Notes: generated by a model from the letters alone, not told the origin. A DNA stretch of 64,000 bases from CAVXHQ01 sp963789535 (GCA_963789535.1 CAWBKU010000005.1:496001-560000), one strand, 5' to 3'. Numbered from the stretch's first letter, positions 43,441-54,891 are shown. Numbers and translations: made by a program.

Positions 43441-46167
43441 ATGTTGGGAATGGGAACCATCGCCCGAAAGGTGTTCGGCACGCCGAACGACCGCAAGATC
43501 AAGGCGACCCGTCCGCTGGTCGAGGCGATCAACGCGCTCGAGCCCGAGTTCAAGGCGTTGACCGACGACGGCATCAAGGAGCGGACGAAGGCCCTTCAGG
43601 CGCGGGCGCAAAAGGGCGAGAGCCTCGACGACCTCCTCCCCGAGGCCTTTGCCAACTGCCGCGAGGCGGCGTTCCGCGCACTGGGACTGCGGGCGTTCGA
43701 CACACAGCTCATGGGCGGCATCTTCCTGCATCAGGGCAACATCTCCGAGATGAAGACCGGCGAGGGAAAGACCCTCGTGGCGACGTTCCCCGCCTATCTC
43801 AATGCGCTGTCGGGCAAGGGCGTGCATGTCGTCACGGTCAACGATTACCTCGCCAAACGCGACGCCGACTGGATGGGCCGCGTCTATGCCGCCCTCGGCC
43901 TGACCACCGGCGTCGTCTATCCGCAGCAGCCCGAGGCCGAGAAGAAGGGCGCCTACGGTGCCGACATCACCTATGCGACGAACAACGAGCTGGGCTTTGA
44001 CTATCTGCGCGACAACATGAAGGCGGACCTCGCGCAGATGAACCAGCGCGGCCACAATTTCGCTATCGTCGACGAGGTCGACAGCATCCTGATCGACGAG
44101 GCACGCACGCCCCTCATCATTTCGGGGCCGAGCACCGACCGCTCCGCCCTCTACCAGACCATCGACAAGCTGATCCCGCATCTGGAGCCGGAACATTACA
44201 CGCTCGACGAAAAGACCCGGAACGTCACCTTTACCGACGAGGGCAACGACTTCCTCGAGAAATACCTCGCCGAAAGTGGCGCGCTGCCCGAGGGGCAGAC
44301 GCTGTATGATCCCGAGAGCACGACCATCGTGCACCACATCAATCAGGCGCTTCGGGCGCACAAACTGTTCACCAAGGACAGCCAGTATATCGTCCGCGAC
44401 GGGCAGGCGGTGCTGATCGACGAGTTTACCGGGCGGATGATGATCGGGCGGCGGCTGTCGGACGGGTTGCATCAGGCGATCGAGGCCAAGGAGGGCATCC
44501 CGATCCAGCCCGAGAACGTCACCCTCGCCTCGGTCACGTTCCAGAACTATTTCCGCCTCTATGCCAAGCTGTCGGGCATGACCGGCACCGCCCTCACCGA
44601 GGCGGAGGAGTTCATGCAGATCTATGGCCTCGGCGTCGTCGAGGTGCCGACCAACCGGCCCATCGCCCGCGTCGACGAGCACGATCAGGTCTACCGCACC
44701 GCCAAGGAAAAGTTCGAGGGCGTCGTCCTGTCGATCAAGGAGGCGCATGAGCGTGGCCAGCCGATGCTGGTCGGCACGACATCCATCGAAAAGTCCGAGT
44801 TCCTCGCGACCCTGCTGAAGAAGGAGGGTATCCCGCACAACGTGTTGAACGCCCGCCAGCACGAGCAGGAGGCGCAGATCATCGCCGACGCCGGCCGGTT
44901 CGGTGCCGTCACCATCGCCACCAACATGGCCGGACGCGGCACCGACATTCAGCTTGGCGGCAACCTCGAACGCGCCATCGAGCACGCGATGGCCCTCGAC
45001 CCGGACGCGGTCCCCGAGGACAGCCGGGCGCGGGTGGAAAAGGAACACGCCGAGGACAAGCGCAAGGTGCTCGACGCGGGCGGCCTTTTCGTGCTGGCGA
45101 CCGAGCGCCACGAAAGCCGCAGGATCGACAACCAGTTGCGGGGGCGTTCGGGGCGTCAGGGCGATCCGGGACGCTCGTCGTTCTTCCTTTCGCTCGAGGA
45201 CGACCTGATGCGGATCTTCGGGTCCGAACGCCTCGACAAGGTGCTGTCGCGACTTGGCATGAAAGAGGGCGAGGCGATCGTCCATCCTTGGGTGAACAAA
45301 TCGCTGGAACGGGCGCAGGCCAAGGTCGAGGGCCGCAACTTCGACATCCGCAAGCAACTGCTGAAATTCGACGACGTGATGAACGAGCAGCGCAAGGTCA
45401 TCTTTGGCCAGCGGCGCGAGATCATGGAGGCGAAAGACCTGTCCGAGATCGTGAAGGACATGCGCCATCAGGTGATCGAGGATCTGGTTGCCGTGCATAT
45501 CCCGGCGAAATCCTATGCCGATCAATGGGACGCCGAGGGGCTGGCCGCCGCCGTCAAGACGACGCTGGGGATCGACGCCGACACGGTCGCCTGGGCGGCG
45601 GAAGAGGGTGTCGACGATCACGACATCCGCGAGCGCCTCGAGAAGGCGTCGGACACCTTCATGGCCGAAAAGACCGCCGCCTTCGGCCCCGACACGATGC
45701 GCAACATCGAAAAGCAGCTCTTGTTGCAGACGATCGACGGCAAATGGCGCGAGCATCTGCTGACACTCGAACATTTGCGCTCGGTCGTCGGCTTTCGCGG
45801 ATATGCGCAGCGCGATCCGCTCAACGAATACAAGACCGAAAGCTTTCAGTTGTTCGAGAGCCTGCTCGACGGGTTGCGCAACGACGTGACACAGAAACTT
45901 TCGCAGGTGCGCCCGATCAGCCCCGAGGAACAGCAGGCGATGATCCGCCAGATCGCCGAGGCGCAGGCCCGGGCGGCGGGGACGGCGGCTCCGGTCGCCG
46001 CCGCTGCACCGGCCCTGTCGCTCTCGAAGGAGGCCGGGGCAGAGGTCGGCGCGCGCCGGGAAGGGTTCGACGAGGCCGATACCGCAACGTGGGGCGACCC
46101 GTCGCGCAACGACCCCTGCCCCTGCGGGTCGGGCAAGAAGTTCAAGCATTGCCACGGCGCCCACTGA
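43441..46167 (+). CDS. secA: Preprotein translocase ATPase SecA
   Basis: 908 residues. SecA drives protein export through SecYEG. Motor domain Walker A MKTGEGKTLVAT (near residue 105), DEVDSILIDEARTPLIISG (Walker B/DEAD-like), DQVYRTAKEKF, and the GRGTDIQLGGNLE helicase motif are all present. The C-terminal zinc-binding tail DPCPCGSGKKFKHCHGAH binds SecB. An AGGAG ribosome site precedes ATG 43441. Normal length for alphaproteobacteria. Confidence 0.98.
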   Translation: MLGMGTIARKVFGTPNDRKIKATRPLVEAINALEPEFKALTDDGIKERTKALQARAQKGESLDDLLPEAFANCREAAFRALGLRAFDTQLMGGIFLHQGNISEMKTGEGKTLVATFPAYLNALSGKGVHVVTVNDYLAKRDADWMGRVYAALGLTTGVVYPQQPEAEKKGAYGADITYATNNELGFDYLRDNMKADLAQMNQRGHNFAIVDEVDSILIDEARTPLIISGPSTDRSALYQTIDKLIPHLEPEHYTLDEKTRNVTFTDEGNDFLEKYLAESGALPEGQTLYDPESTTIVHHINQALRAHKLFTKDSQYIVRDGQAVLIDEFTGRMMIGRRLSDGLHQAIEAKEGIPIQPENVTLASVTFQNYFRLYAKLSGMTGTALTEAEEFMQIYGLGVVEVPTNRPIARVDEHDQVYRTAKEKFEGVVLSIKEAHERGQPMLVGTTSIEKSEFLATLLKKEGIPHNVLNARQHEQEAQIIADAGRFGAVTIATNMAGRGTDIQLGGNLERAIEHAMALDPDAVPEDSRARVEKEHAEDKRKVLDAGGLFVLATERHESRRIDNQLRGRSGRQGDPGRSSFFLSLEDDLMRIFGSERLDKVLSRLGMKEGEAIVHPWVNKSLERAQAKVEGRNFDIRKQLLKFDDVMNEQRKVIFGQRREIMEAKDLSEIVKDMRHQVIEDLVAVHIPAKSYADQWDAEGLAAAVKTTLGIDADTVAWAAEEGVDDHDIRERLEKASDTFMAEKTAAFGPDTMRNIEKQLLLQTIDGKWREHLLTLEHLRSVVGFRGYAQRDPLNEYKTESFQLFESLLDGLRNDVTQKLSQVRPISPEEQQAMIRQIAEAQARAAGTAAPVAAAAPALSLSKEAGAEVGARREGFDEADTATWGDPSRNDPCPCGSGKKFKHCHGAH

Positions 46168-46312
46168 GGGGATCGTGGCGCGAAAGCGGCGGGCGCGGAC
46201 CTGCCGCCTTGTCCGCGCCACCATCCTGACGTGAAAGTTCCGCGCCATCGCCGTAGCGGTGCCGCGCGACAGGGACAGAGTGTTTCCAAATCCTTATGGA
46301 GTGGAGGCCCTC

Positions 46313-47518
46313 ATGTCCCAGCTACGCAAACTCGCCACCGCCGGCGGCACCTTTGCCGTGGCGCTGGGGATCGGTTTCGTCATGCAGAACGGCGACGCCC
46401 TCGCGGCGCGCCTGGGCGGCGACGAGGCGGCGGCGCCGAGTGGCGCCGGTGTGCTGAGCGTGCCTGTCGTGACGCCATCGGCATCGCTGGCGGTCCCGGC
46501 GGCAACCGCTCGGGGCGACGCACGACCCTTCGCGGCGCTGGCCTCGGTCGCGTCGCCGCCCCTGGGCATGGTCCTCGCGTCCTGGCCCGCGGTCGTTCCG
46601 TCGTTCGGCCGGACCCTGATGTCCAACGCGCCCGAGGCAATCGACGAGGTGCCCGTGGTGGCCGCGATCACGGCGCCCCAACCCGATATGACGGAGCCAG
46701 ATCTGCCCGAACCCGATCTCTCGGTCGCGCTCGCGATCCCGCTCGCGATCACCGCGCCGGTTCCGTCCGGGGCGCCGGTGCAACTCGCTGCGATCGAAAC
46801 CGATGACATGTTGATCGACCTGCCCCGCCTCGACGAAACCGCGCCCGACTGCACCGTTTCGTTCGACGGCACACCCGGGCCCGCGGCGACAGTCGACCTG
46901 ACCCTGATCGCGGCCTGTGCGCCGGGGGCGGTCGCCACGATCCACCATCAGGGCATGATGTTCAGCGTGCCGTTGTCCGCCGAGGGCACTGCGCGCGTGA
47001 CCGTGCCGGCCCTCGTCGAAGGTGCGGTGTTCATCGCCGACATCGAGGGCGGCGACGGCGCGGTGGCCGTGGTGACGGTGCCGGACGTGGGGATGTACGA
47101 CCGTGCGGTCCTGCAATGGCAGGGCGACGCCGGGCTGCAACTGCACGCCCTCGAATTCGGCGCCGGCTATGCCGATCAGGGGCACCTGTGGAACGCGAGC
47201 CTCGGGTCGGTCGATGTGGCGGTGCAGGGCGAGGGCGGGTTCATGACGCACCTCGGCATGGCCGGTGGCCTCGTGGCCGAGGTCTATAGCTACCCCACCG
47301 GCTACACCGCCCGGGCGGGTGAGGTCGGCCTCAGCGTCGAGATAGAAGTGACCGAGGCGAACTGCGGACAGGAGATCGCGGCGCAGACGATGCAGTTCCG
47401 TCCCGGTGCGGAACCGACCGCCCTCGATCTGGAAATGACCCTTCCGGATTGCGACGCGGTCGGCGAGTTTCTGGTCCTGAACAACATGCTCGAGGACCTG
47501 ACACTTGCGTCCCGGTGA
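46313..47518 (+). CDS. Hypothetical protein behind secA (often called translocase)
   Basis: 401 residues from ATG 46313, with GGAGG five bases upstream. An N-terminal hydrophobic segment (KLATAGGTFAVALGIGFVMQ) may be a membrane anchor or signal. The middle is Pro/Ala/Asp-rich low-complexity; the C-terminal half is predicted beta-rich (AVLQWQGDAGLQLHALEFGAG, SYPTGYTARAGEVGLSVEIEVTEANCGQEIAAQT). Homologues in Roseobacter relatives have been annotated as translocase by association with secA, but no motif supports a translocase function. Confidence 0.7.
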   Translation: MSQLRKLATAGGTFAVALGIGFVMQNGDALAARLGGDEAAAPSGAGVLSVPVVTPSASLAVPAATARGDARPFAALASVASPPLGMVLASWPAVVPSFGRTLMSNAPEAIDEVPVVAAITAPQPDMTEPDLPEPDLSVALAIPLAITAPVPSGAPVQLAAIETDDMLIDLPRLDETAPDCTVSFDGTPGPAATVDLTLIAACAPGAVATIHHQGMMFSVPLSAEGTARVTVPALVEGAVFIADIEGGDGAVAVVTVPDVGMYDRAVLQWQGDAGLQLHALEFGAGYADQGHLWNASLGSVDVAVQGEGGFMTHLGMAGGLVAEVYSYPTGYTARAGEVGLSVEIEVTEANCGQEIAAQTMQFRPGAEPTALDLEMTLPDCDAVGEFLVLNNMLEDLTLASR

Positions 47519-47599
47519 GGCGCCGGTAGAGAGCCGAACTTTCCCAAGATCGCAGCGTGGCGCCCGTCGCCGCGCTGCGTCGTCGTTTCCCGGGCCTCG

Positions 47600-48406
47600 C
47601 TAAAGCAGTCCCTGCGCACGAAAGCTCAGTTCGCGTGACTTGCCGATGATGAGATGGTCGTGCACGACGATCCCGAGGGCCTTGGCCGCAGCGTCGATCT
47701 GGTGGGTCATTGCGATGTCGCTCTCGGAAGGAGTCGGGTCGCCGGAGGGGTGATTGTGCACGAGGATGAGCGCCGAGGCGTTCAACTCCAGCGCGCGTTT
47801 CACCACCTCGCGCGGATAGACCGGGACGTGGTCGACCGTGCCGCGGCCCTGCTCCTCGTCGGCGATGAGGACGTTCTTGCGGTCGAGATAGAGCATACGG
47901 AACTGTTCGATATCGCGGTGCGCCATGATCGTATGGCAATAGTCGAGCAGCGCCTGCCACCCCGAGAGGGCCGGCCGTTCGATGACCTTTGACCGGGACA
48001 AGCGATGGGCGGCGGCCTCGACGATCTTGAGTTCGGTAATGACCGCCTCGCCCACGCCATGGATCTGTCGCAACAGGGCGGCGGGAGAGGAGAGCACCCG
48101 GTTGAAATCGCCGAAGTGGTCGATGAGGCGGCGCGCGAGGGGTTTCACGTCCTGTCGCGGGATGGCGCGGAATAGCACGAGTTCCAGCATCTCGTAATCG
48201 GGCAGGGCGGTGGCGCCCCCCTTAAGGAAGCGTTCGCGCAGGCGGGCGCGGTGGTCGGAGATATAGGAGGGCAGACGCCCCCGGCCCAGCGGCTCGGGCT
48301 GCGCCTCGTCCGCACCGGAAACAGCCTCGGGGCGCACCTTGGGCGCAATCGCCTCGATCGTGGCGATGTAGTCCGGTCGTGATTCGAAGAGGCCGTATTG
48401 GGTCAT
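47600..48406 (-). CDS. radC: RadC family JAB-domain protein
   Basis: 268 residues. The N-terminal helix-hairpin-helix (IHGVGEAVITELKIVEAAAHR) and the C-terminal JAMM-type metal motif (VHNHPSGDPTPSESD plus an upstream Glu) match RadC/YeeS. The protein was named for a DNA repair link that later work did not support; its activity is unknown. ATG 48406 (MTQYGLFESRP) is used instead of an earlier ATG at 48427. Confidence 0.93.
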   Translation of the reverse strand: MTQYGLFESRPDYIATIEAIAPKVRPEAVSGADEAQPEPLGRGRLPSYISDHRARLRERFLKGGATALPDYEMLELVLFRAIPRQDVKPLARRLIDHFGDFNRVLSSPAALLRQIHGVGEAVITELKIVEAAAHRLSRSKVIERPALSGWQALLDYCHTIMAHRDIEQFRMLYLDRKNVLIADEEQGRGTVDHVPVYPREVVKRALELNASALILVHNHPSGDPTPSESDIAMTHQIDAAAKALGIVVHDHLIIGKSRELSFRAQGLL

Positions 48407-48532
48407 GGGCGCAGCATCGCACCGCAATGGTTAGCGGGCGGTTAACGACGCTGCAAATCTCGACCCCCCGGCACCGCTACGAGCGCCGCGTGATGACGGA
48501 AGCGGCGCCGCCGGAGCTTCTCTCTTCCGCTC

Positions 48533-49681
48533 TCACCCCTTCATCGAGTCCCAGAAGTTCTTCACGCTGGTAAAGAAACCGGCACTCTGCGGGTTGTTCT
48601 CGGCCGACAGCTTGTCGAACTCGCGCAGCAGTTCCTTTTGCCGCGCAGTCAGTTTCACCGGCGTCTCGACGGCGAGTTCGATGAACATGTCGCCCACGTC
48701 CTTGCTGCGCAGCGCGGGCATCCCCTTGCTGCGCAGGCGCATCTGGCGGCCGGTCTGGCTTCCGTCGGGGATTTTCACGCGGCTCTTGCCGCCGTCGATG
48801 GTCGGCACCTCGATGTCGCCGCCAAGGGCGGCATCGGCCATCGACACCGGCACGCGGCAGAACAGGTTGGCGCCCTCGCGCTGGAACAGCGCGTGTTCCT
48901 TCACTTCGATGAAGATGTAGAGGTCGCCCGTCGGCCCGCCGCGCAATCCGGCCTCGCCCTCACCGGCGAGGCGGATGCGGGTGCCCGTCTCGACGCCCGC
49001 CGGGATGTTCACCGAGAGCGACTTTTCCTTTTCGATGCGCCCCTGACCAGCGCAGGTGCGGCAGGGGTTCTTGATGATCTGGCCGACGCCGTTGCAGGTC
49101 GGGCAGGACCGTTCGACGGTAAAGAAGCCCTGCTGCGCCCGCACCTTGCCCATGCCCGAACAGGTCGGACAGCTTTGCGGTTCGGACCCGCCCTCGGCGC
49201 CCGAGCCGTTGCAGGTGCCGCATTTCACGGACGTCGGCACGGTGATCGTCTTTTGCAGGCCGGCGAAGGCGTCCTCGAGGTCGATGCGCAGGTTGTAGCG
49301 CAGGTCGTTGCCGCGCTGGGCGCGACCAGCCCCGCCGCGTCCACCGCGGCCCATCATGTCGCCGAAGAGGTCGTCGAACACGTCCGAGAAGGCGGACGAG
49401 AAATCGCCGCCCCCCCGGAAACCGCCGCGCTGACCCGCACTCGCGCCGGTGCCGCCCTCGAAGGCGGCGTGGCCATAGCGGTCGTAGGCCGCCTTCTTCT
49501 CGGCGTCCTTGAGGATCTCGTAGGCTTCGTTCACTTCCTTGAACTTGCCCTCGGCCGCGGGGTCGTCGACGTTGCGGTCGGGGTGAAGTTCCTTGGCCTT
49601 GGCCCGGTAGCCCTTTTTGATGTCGTCCGCACTGGCGCCCTTGGCGACGCCCAGCAGGTCATAATAGTCACGTTTCGCCAT
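48533..49681 (-). CDS. dnaJ: Chaperone protein DnaJ
   Basis: 382 residues. J domain with HPD (KELHPDRNVDD), a Gly/Phe-rich linker, four CxxCxGxG zinc repeats (CGTCNGSG, CPTCSGMG, CPTCNGVG, CRTCAGQG), and two C-terminal substrate-binding domains. Stimulates DnaK ATPase. Separated from dnaK by a strong hairpin at 49714. Confidence 0.97.
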   Translation of the reverse strand: MAKRDYYDLLGVAKGASADDIKKGYRAKAKELHPDRNVDDPAAEGKFKEVNEAYEILKDAEKKAAYDRYGHAAFEGGTGASAGQRGGFRGGGDFSSAFSDVFDDLFGDMMGRGGRGGAGRAQRGNDLRYNLRIDLEDAFAGLQKTITVPTSVKCGTCNGSGAEGGSEPQSCPTCSGMGKVRAQQGFFTVERSCPTCNGVGQIIKNPCRTCAGQGRIEKEKSLSVNIPAGVETGTRIRLAGEGEAGLRGGPTGDLYIFIEVKEHALFQREGANLFCRVPVSMADAALGGDIEVPTIDGGKSRVKIPDGSQTGRQMRLRSKGMPALRSKDVGDMFIELAVETPVKLTARQKELLREFDKLSAENNPQSAGFFTSVKNFWDSMKG

Positions 49682-49713
49682 CGGTCAGAATACTCCTTCG
49701 CGGCAACGCCAAA

Positions 49714-49736
49714 GGCCGGCCCGTATCGGGCCGGCC
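49714..49736 (-). other. Hairpin between dnaK and dnaJ
   Basis: GGCCGGCCCG, loop TAT, CGGGCCGGCC (49714-49723 with 49727-49736): a perfect 10-bp GC stem. On the minus strand only three T follow, so it is an attenuating or stabilising element, not a full terminator. Confidence 0.6.
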
Positions 49737-49756
49737 CCGGGCCGCCGCGGGATGCC

Positions 49757-51667
<1,911 letters not shown>

Positions 51668-51767
51668 GTTCAAATCCCTATTCTTCAGGCGGTCTGAGCG
51701 GTGCGGACCCGTTCCGGCATCCGCGCCTATGGGTGAGGTTGGGGTGCCCGAGGCACCCGACTGGCGG

Positions 51768-51796
51768 TATATAGGAGGGGGCTCGCGGGGCTGCAA
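51768..51796 (-). promoter_or_regulatory. dnaK promoter, overlapping sigma-70 and heat-shock (RpoH) patterns
   Basis: Minus strand: TTGCAG (51796-51791), 17-base spacer, TATATA (51773-51768). The same region reads GTTG-N18-CCTATAT, close to the alphaproteobacterial RpoH pattern (CTTG-N17-CYTATNT). No CIRCE element was seen. Confidence 0.55.
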
Positions 51797-51884
51797 CCGG
51801 GCAAGTCGTGGTTGGGACTCTGTTTTTGGGCGTTCGGTCGGGCGGCAGGGGCCGTTCCGGTCACGCCGGTGGGGGAGAGGTGGC

Positions 51885-52487
51885 ATGCAGCAGGTCGATC
51901 TGCGCGGGGTGACGGTCTGGCCGGGGTTTCTGGATGCGGAGGCCCAGCGGGCGATGGTCGCCGACCTGCGCGGCGTCGTGGCGGCGGCACCGTTCGTGCG
52001 CCCGGTCACGCCGTCGGGGCGGCCGATGTCGGTGCGGATGACGGCCTGCGGCACCTTCGGCTGGATCACCGACAGGCGCGGCTATCGCTATGAGCGGCTG
52101 CACCCCGACGGCATGGAGTGGCCGCCGATCCCGACCTCGATACTGGCGGTCTGGGCGGCGGTCTCGGGCAGCACCCGGGCGCCCGAGTGCTGCCTTCTGA
52201 ACCTCTACCGCGAGGGCGCGAAGATGGGACTGCATCAGGATCACGACGAGGCGGACCTCTCGGCGCCGGTGGTGTCGGTGTCGCTCGGCGACGATGCGCT
52301 GTTCCGCGTCGGCGGAACCGAGCGCGGCGGGCCGACCGCGAGCCTTTGGCTCAAGTCGGGCGATGTCGCGGTGCTGGGCGGAGCCGCGCGGCTTGCCTAT
52401 CACGGGATCGACCGGGTGCGGGCGGGGTCGTCGACGCTGCTCGACGGCGGCGGTCGGCTCAATCTGACGCTGCGGGTGGTGACGTGA
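51885..52487 (+). CDS. alkB: AlkB-like 2-oxoglutarate dioxygenase
   Basis: 200 residues. The facial triad is HQDHDE (His, Asp) with a second His in YHGID, and the 2-oxoglutarate-binding Arg and neighbours in RLNLTLR. CLLNLYREGAKMGLHQDHDE is the AlkB pattern. It reverses methyl damage on DNA and RNA bases. GGGGGAGAGG precedes ATG 51885. Divergent from dnaK. Confidence 0.92.
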   Translation: MQQVDLRGVTVWPGFLDAEAQRAMVADLRGVVAAAPFVRPVTPSGRPMSVRMTACGTFGWITDRRGYRYERLHPDGMEWPPIPTSILAVWAAVSGSTRAPECCLLNLYREGAKMGLHQDHDEADLSAPVVSVSLGDDALFRVGGTERGGPTASLWLKSGDVAVLGGAARLAYHGIDRVRAGSSTLLDGGGRLNLTLRVVT

Positions 52488-52538
52488 AGGCGACGTTTTT
52501 CCAAAAGTTCGCTGACGGAGCGAACGACGCGCGCCTTT

Positions 52539-53000
52539 TCAATGCCACCACGTCCGCCCGCGTTTGCGCCGCAGCCAGCCGCTGAGCGAGAAGTGGTCGC
52601 GGTGGATCAGGAGCACCAGCGCGATCAGGGCCGCGAGGACCGCGAGGTCGATGACCTGGTTGCGGTTGACCGGAAATCCGCGGTTGTTCAGCGCGAAGGG
52701 GTCGAAGAACCCCTCCCAGCGCCGCGTCACGGTAAAGAAGTGCATCGCCAAGAGCCCGCCATAGCTCAGCCAGCGCAGGAACCCGATGGCCGCGAGCAGA
52801 GAAATCACGATCTGCACGCCGCCGGCGGTGTAGATCTGGCCGAACGACAGGGTGACGCCGTCAATGTTCTGCGCCAGGCTCTGATACTGTCCCGGCGTGA
52901 TGATCTTGTGCGCCGCCCAGAGAAAGATGAACCACGCGCAACCGAGGCGCAGGATCAACAGGGCGGTGCCGTCGAGGCGGTCGTAGCGGGTCATGGGCAT
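52539..53000 (-). CDS. DoxX-like small integral membrane protein
   Basis: 153 residues with four membrane segments (LLILRLGCAWFIFLWAAHK, VQIVISLLAAIGF, LRWLSYGGLLAMHFF, VIDLAVLAALIALVLLI) and a basic C-terminal tail. The pattern ILRLGCAWFIFLWAAHKI resembles DoxX-family proteins. Function unknown. ATG 53000 or 52994. It ends 51 bases from alkB, convergent. Confidence 0.7.
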   Translation of the reverse strand: MPMTRYDRLDGTALLILRLGCAWFIFLWAAHKIITPGQYQSLAQNIDGVTLSFGQIYTAGGVQIVISLLAAIGFLRWLSYGGLLAMHFFTVTRRWEGFFDPFALNNRGFPVNRNQVIDLAVLAALIALVLLIHRDHFSLSGWLRRKRGRTWWH

Positions 53001-53095
53001 GGTCCGATCGGGCGAAGCTCCTGTCGGCTATCGCACAGGGCCGTTGCCCGTGCACGCGGCGTTGCGGCGACCGGCGAAAACGTGACCGCCGCAAG

Positions 53096-53941
53096 CTAGC
53101 GCGAGGCACCCCAACTGACCGAGGCGTGGCGGCGGGTATAGTGCTCGCCCATCAGGCCGATCACGATGAGGACCAGCGAGAGAATGATCGGGTAGGCGAT
53201 GTTGCTGTTGTGCGGGGTGTAGTGGATGAACGCAAAGCCGCGGGCCTGGTCGATGGCGTGAAACAGCGGGTTCCAGTCGAACAGGACGAGGATCGAGCCG
53301 GGCAGGGCGTTGGCGACGAACATCTTGCCCGACGCGATCATGTTGGCGCGCGAATAGATCGACGAGGCGATGGTCACGAATTCCGGGTACCAGGGCCGCA
53401 GCGCGAGGAAGATCACCCCGATCGCCACGCCCGAGAACCATGCCAGCAGCAGCATCCCGAAGGCGCCGATCGGATGGTCGATCACCACCGGCGTGATGAG
53501 TGCGTGATAGAGGAACAGCACCACGAAGAGGGCCAGAAGCTGCGTGTAGAGGGCCGCGAGGGCGGAGGAGCAGATCGTGATGACGGTATTGAGCGGCGCG
53601 TGCTGCATCATCGCGCTCGTCGGGCCGTCGGATTTTATGACCGCGCCCATCGCCTTGGAATGGGTGAGGAAGAGGAAGATCCCCGACATGATGTAGATCA
53701 GGAAATCGGCCTGATAGATGCCGCTGCCGCGCACCCCGATCAGGTTGAACATATAGTAGAAGGCGACGATGAAGATGATCGTTTGCAGGATGTTGAGAAG
53801 GAGACCCATGAGCGCGTTGCGATGGGTCTTGCGGATCTCGCGCACCGTCGAGTGATAGATGAGTTCCAGCATCGAGAGTGCGGTGCGGGTATGCACCAGA
53901 CGGGGGCGTCTGGGCGTGCGCTGAAGTCCGATGTCCGTCAT
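53096..53941 (-). CDS. ABC-2 type polysaccharide export permease (KpsM/Wzm-like)
   Basis: 281 residues with six predicted membrane segments and the ABC-2 motif region (FDWNPLFHAIDQARGFAFIHY). The N-terminal part MLELIYHSTVREIRKTHRNALMGLLLNIL is a typical capsule/O-antigen exporter start. It needs an ATPase partner (KpsT-like) that is not adjacent in the window. Faces away from cysQ-kdsB, with which it shares a likely glycan role. Confidence 0.88.
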   Translation of the reverse strand: MTDIGLQRTPRRPRLVHTRTALSMLELIYHSTVREIRKTHRNALMGLLLNILQTIIFIVAFYYMFNLIGVRGSGIYQADFLIYIMSGIFLFLTHSKAMGAVIKSDGPTSAMMQHAPLNTVITICSSALAALYTQLLALFVVLFLYHALITPVVIDHPIGAFGMLLLAWFSGVAIGVIFLALRPWYPEFVTIASSIYSRANMIASGKMFVANALPGSILVLFDWNPLFHAIDQARGFAFIHYTPHNSNIAYPIILSLVLIVIGLMGEHYTRRHASVSWGASR

Positions 53942-54090
53942 CCGCCGCGTCCCCGTTTCCGTCCGTGCCGTCAGCCCTGCGCACAGCTATGGCAGGCAAA
54001 CCTTGATGATCCCTTGAGGCGCCATCATAAGGGCGCCGTGCCGCCGGATCAACGATCCCCGGCACGGCACACGAAGACATGAGGGATGTG

Positions 54091-54891
54091 ATGGATTTCG
54101 GCCACCTCGGACAGGTGATGCGGCGCCTCGCGGTCGAGGCAGGCGCGATCGTCATGGAGGTTTACGAGCGCCCCGGTTTCGAGGTGAAGTCGAAGGATGA
54201 CGCGAGCCCCGTGACCGAGGCCGACGAGGCCGCCGACGCCCATATCTCGGCCGGTCTGCGGGCCGCGTTCCCGGGTATCGCGCTCGTGACGGAGGAGCAG
54301 GCCGGGACGCACATCCAGAGCGTCTCGACGTTCCTGATCGTCGATCCGCTGGACGGCACCAAGGAATTCGTGCAGCGGCGCGGCGATTTCACCGTCAACA
54401 TCGCCTATGTCGAGGACGGCGTGCCGGTGCGCGGCGTGGTCTATGCGCCTGCGAAGGGTCGGCTGTTCTATACCGACGTGACCGGACGGGCGGTCGAGGA
54501 AACAGGCCCGTTCGCCGTCGATGTCGTCGGTCCGGTGACGCAGGTCCGGGTCTCCGTGCCCGACGCCGCCGCCCTCATGGTCGTCGCCTCGAAATCGCAC
54601 CGCGACGCCGCGACGGACGCCTATATCGCCCGCTACGCCGTGCGCGACATGACAAGCGCGGGCTCCTCGCTCAAGTTCTGCCTTGTCGCGACGGGTGAAG
54701 CCGACCTCTATCCCCGCCTCGGCCGGACGATGGAATGGGATACGGCGGCGGGCGACGCGGTGCTGCGCGGCGCGGGCGGTCGGGTGGTGCGGTTCGACGA
54801 CCACTCGGTCCTGACCTATGGCAAGCCGGGCTTCGAGAACCCGTTCTTCATTGCCCATGCGCCGGGTGTCACCCTGAAACCGGGCGTCTGA
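54091..54891 (+). CDS. cysQ: 3'(2'),5'-bisphosphate nucleotidase (CysQ-like)
   Basis: 266 residues of the inositol monophosphatase/FIG superfamily. Metal-binding parts: EEQ in VTEEQAGTH, FLIVDPLDGTKEFVQRRGDFTVNIAYVE, and the last Asp in MEWDTAAGDAVL. CysQ hydrolyses PAP, the by-product of PAPS-dependent sulfate transfer. Homologous proteins start MDF..., so ATG 54091 (with GAGGG at 54081-54085) is chosen over 54079. The stop overlaps kdsB by one base. Confidence 0.92.
   Translation: MDFGHLGQVMRRLAVEAGAIVMEVYERPGFEVKSKDDASPVTEADEAADAHISAGLRAAFPGIALVTEEQAGTHIQSVSTFLIVDPLDGTKEFVQRRGDFTVNIAYVEDGVPVRGVVYAPAKGRLFYTDVTGRAVEETGPFAVDVVGPVTQVRVSVPDAAALMVVASKSHRDAATDAYIARYAVRDMTSAGSSLKFCLVATGEADLYPRLGRTMEWDTAAGDAVLRGAGGRVVRFDDHSVLTYGKPGFENPFFIAHAPGVTLKPGV

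Noticed and set aside
43359..44000. Alternative-frame open reading frame at the start of secA
   Set aside because: The secA frame is certain here; composition is Arg/Gly/His-rich as in shadow frames.
42355..46248. Very long open frame on the minus strand opposite secA
   Set aside because: Only its last 302 codons (the parvulin gene) have protein features; the upstream part is the mirror of secA in GC-rich DNA.
51668..51884. CIRCE/HrcA operator upstream of dnaK
   Set aside because: The TTAGCACTC-N9-GAGTGCTAA pattern is not present.
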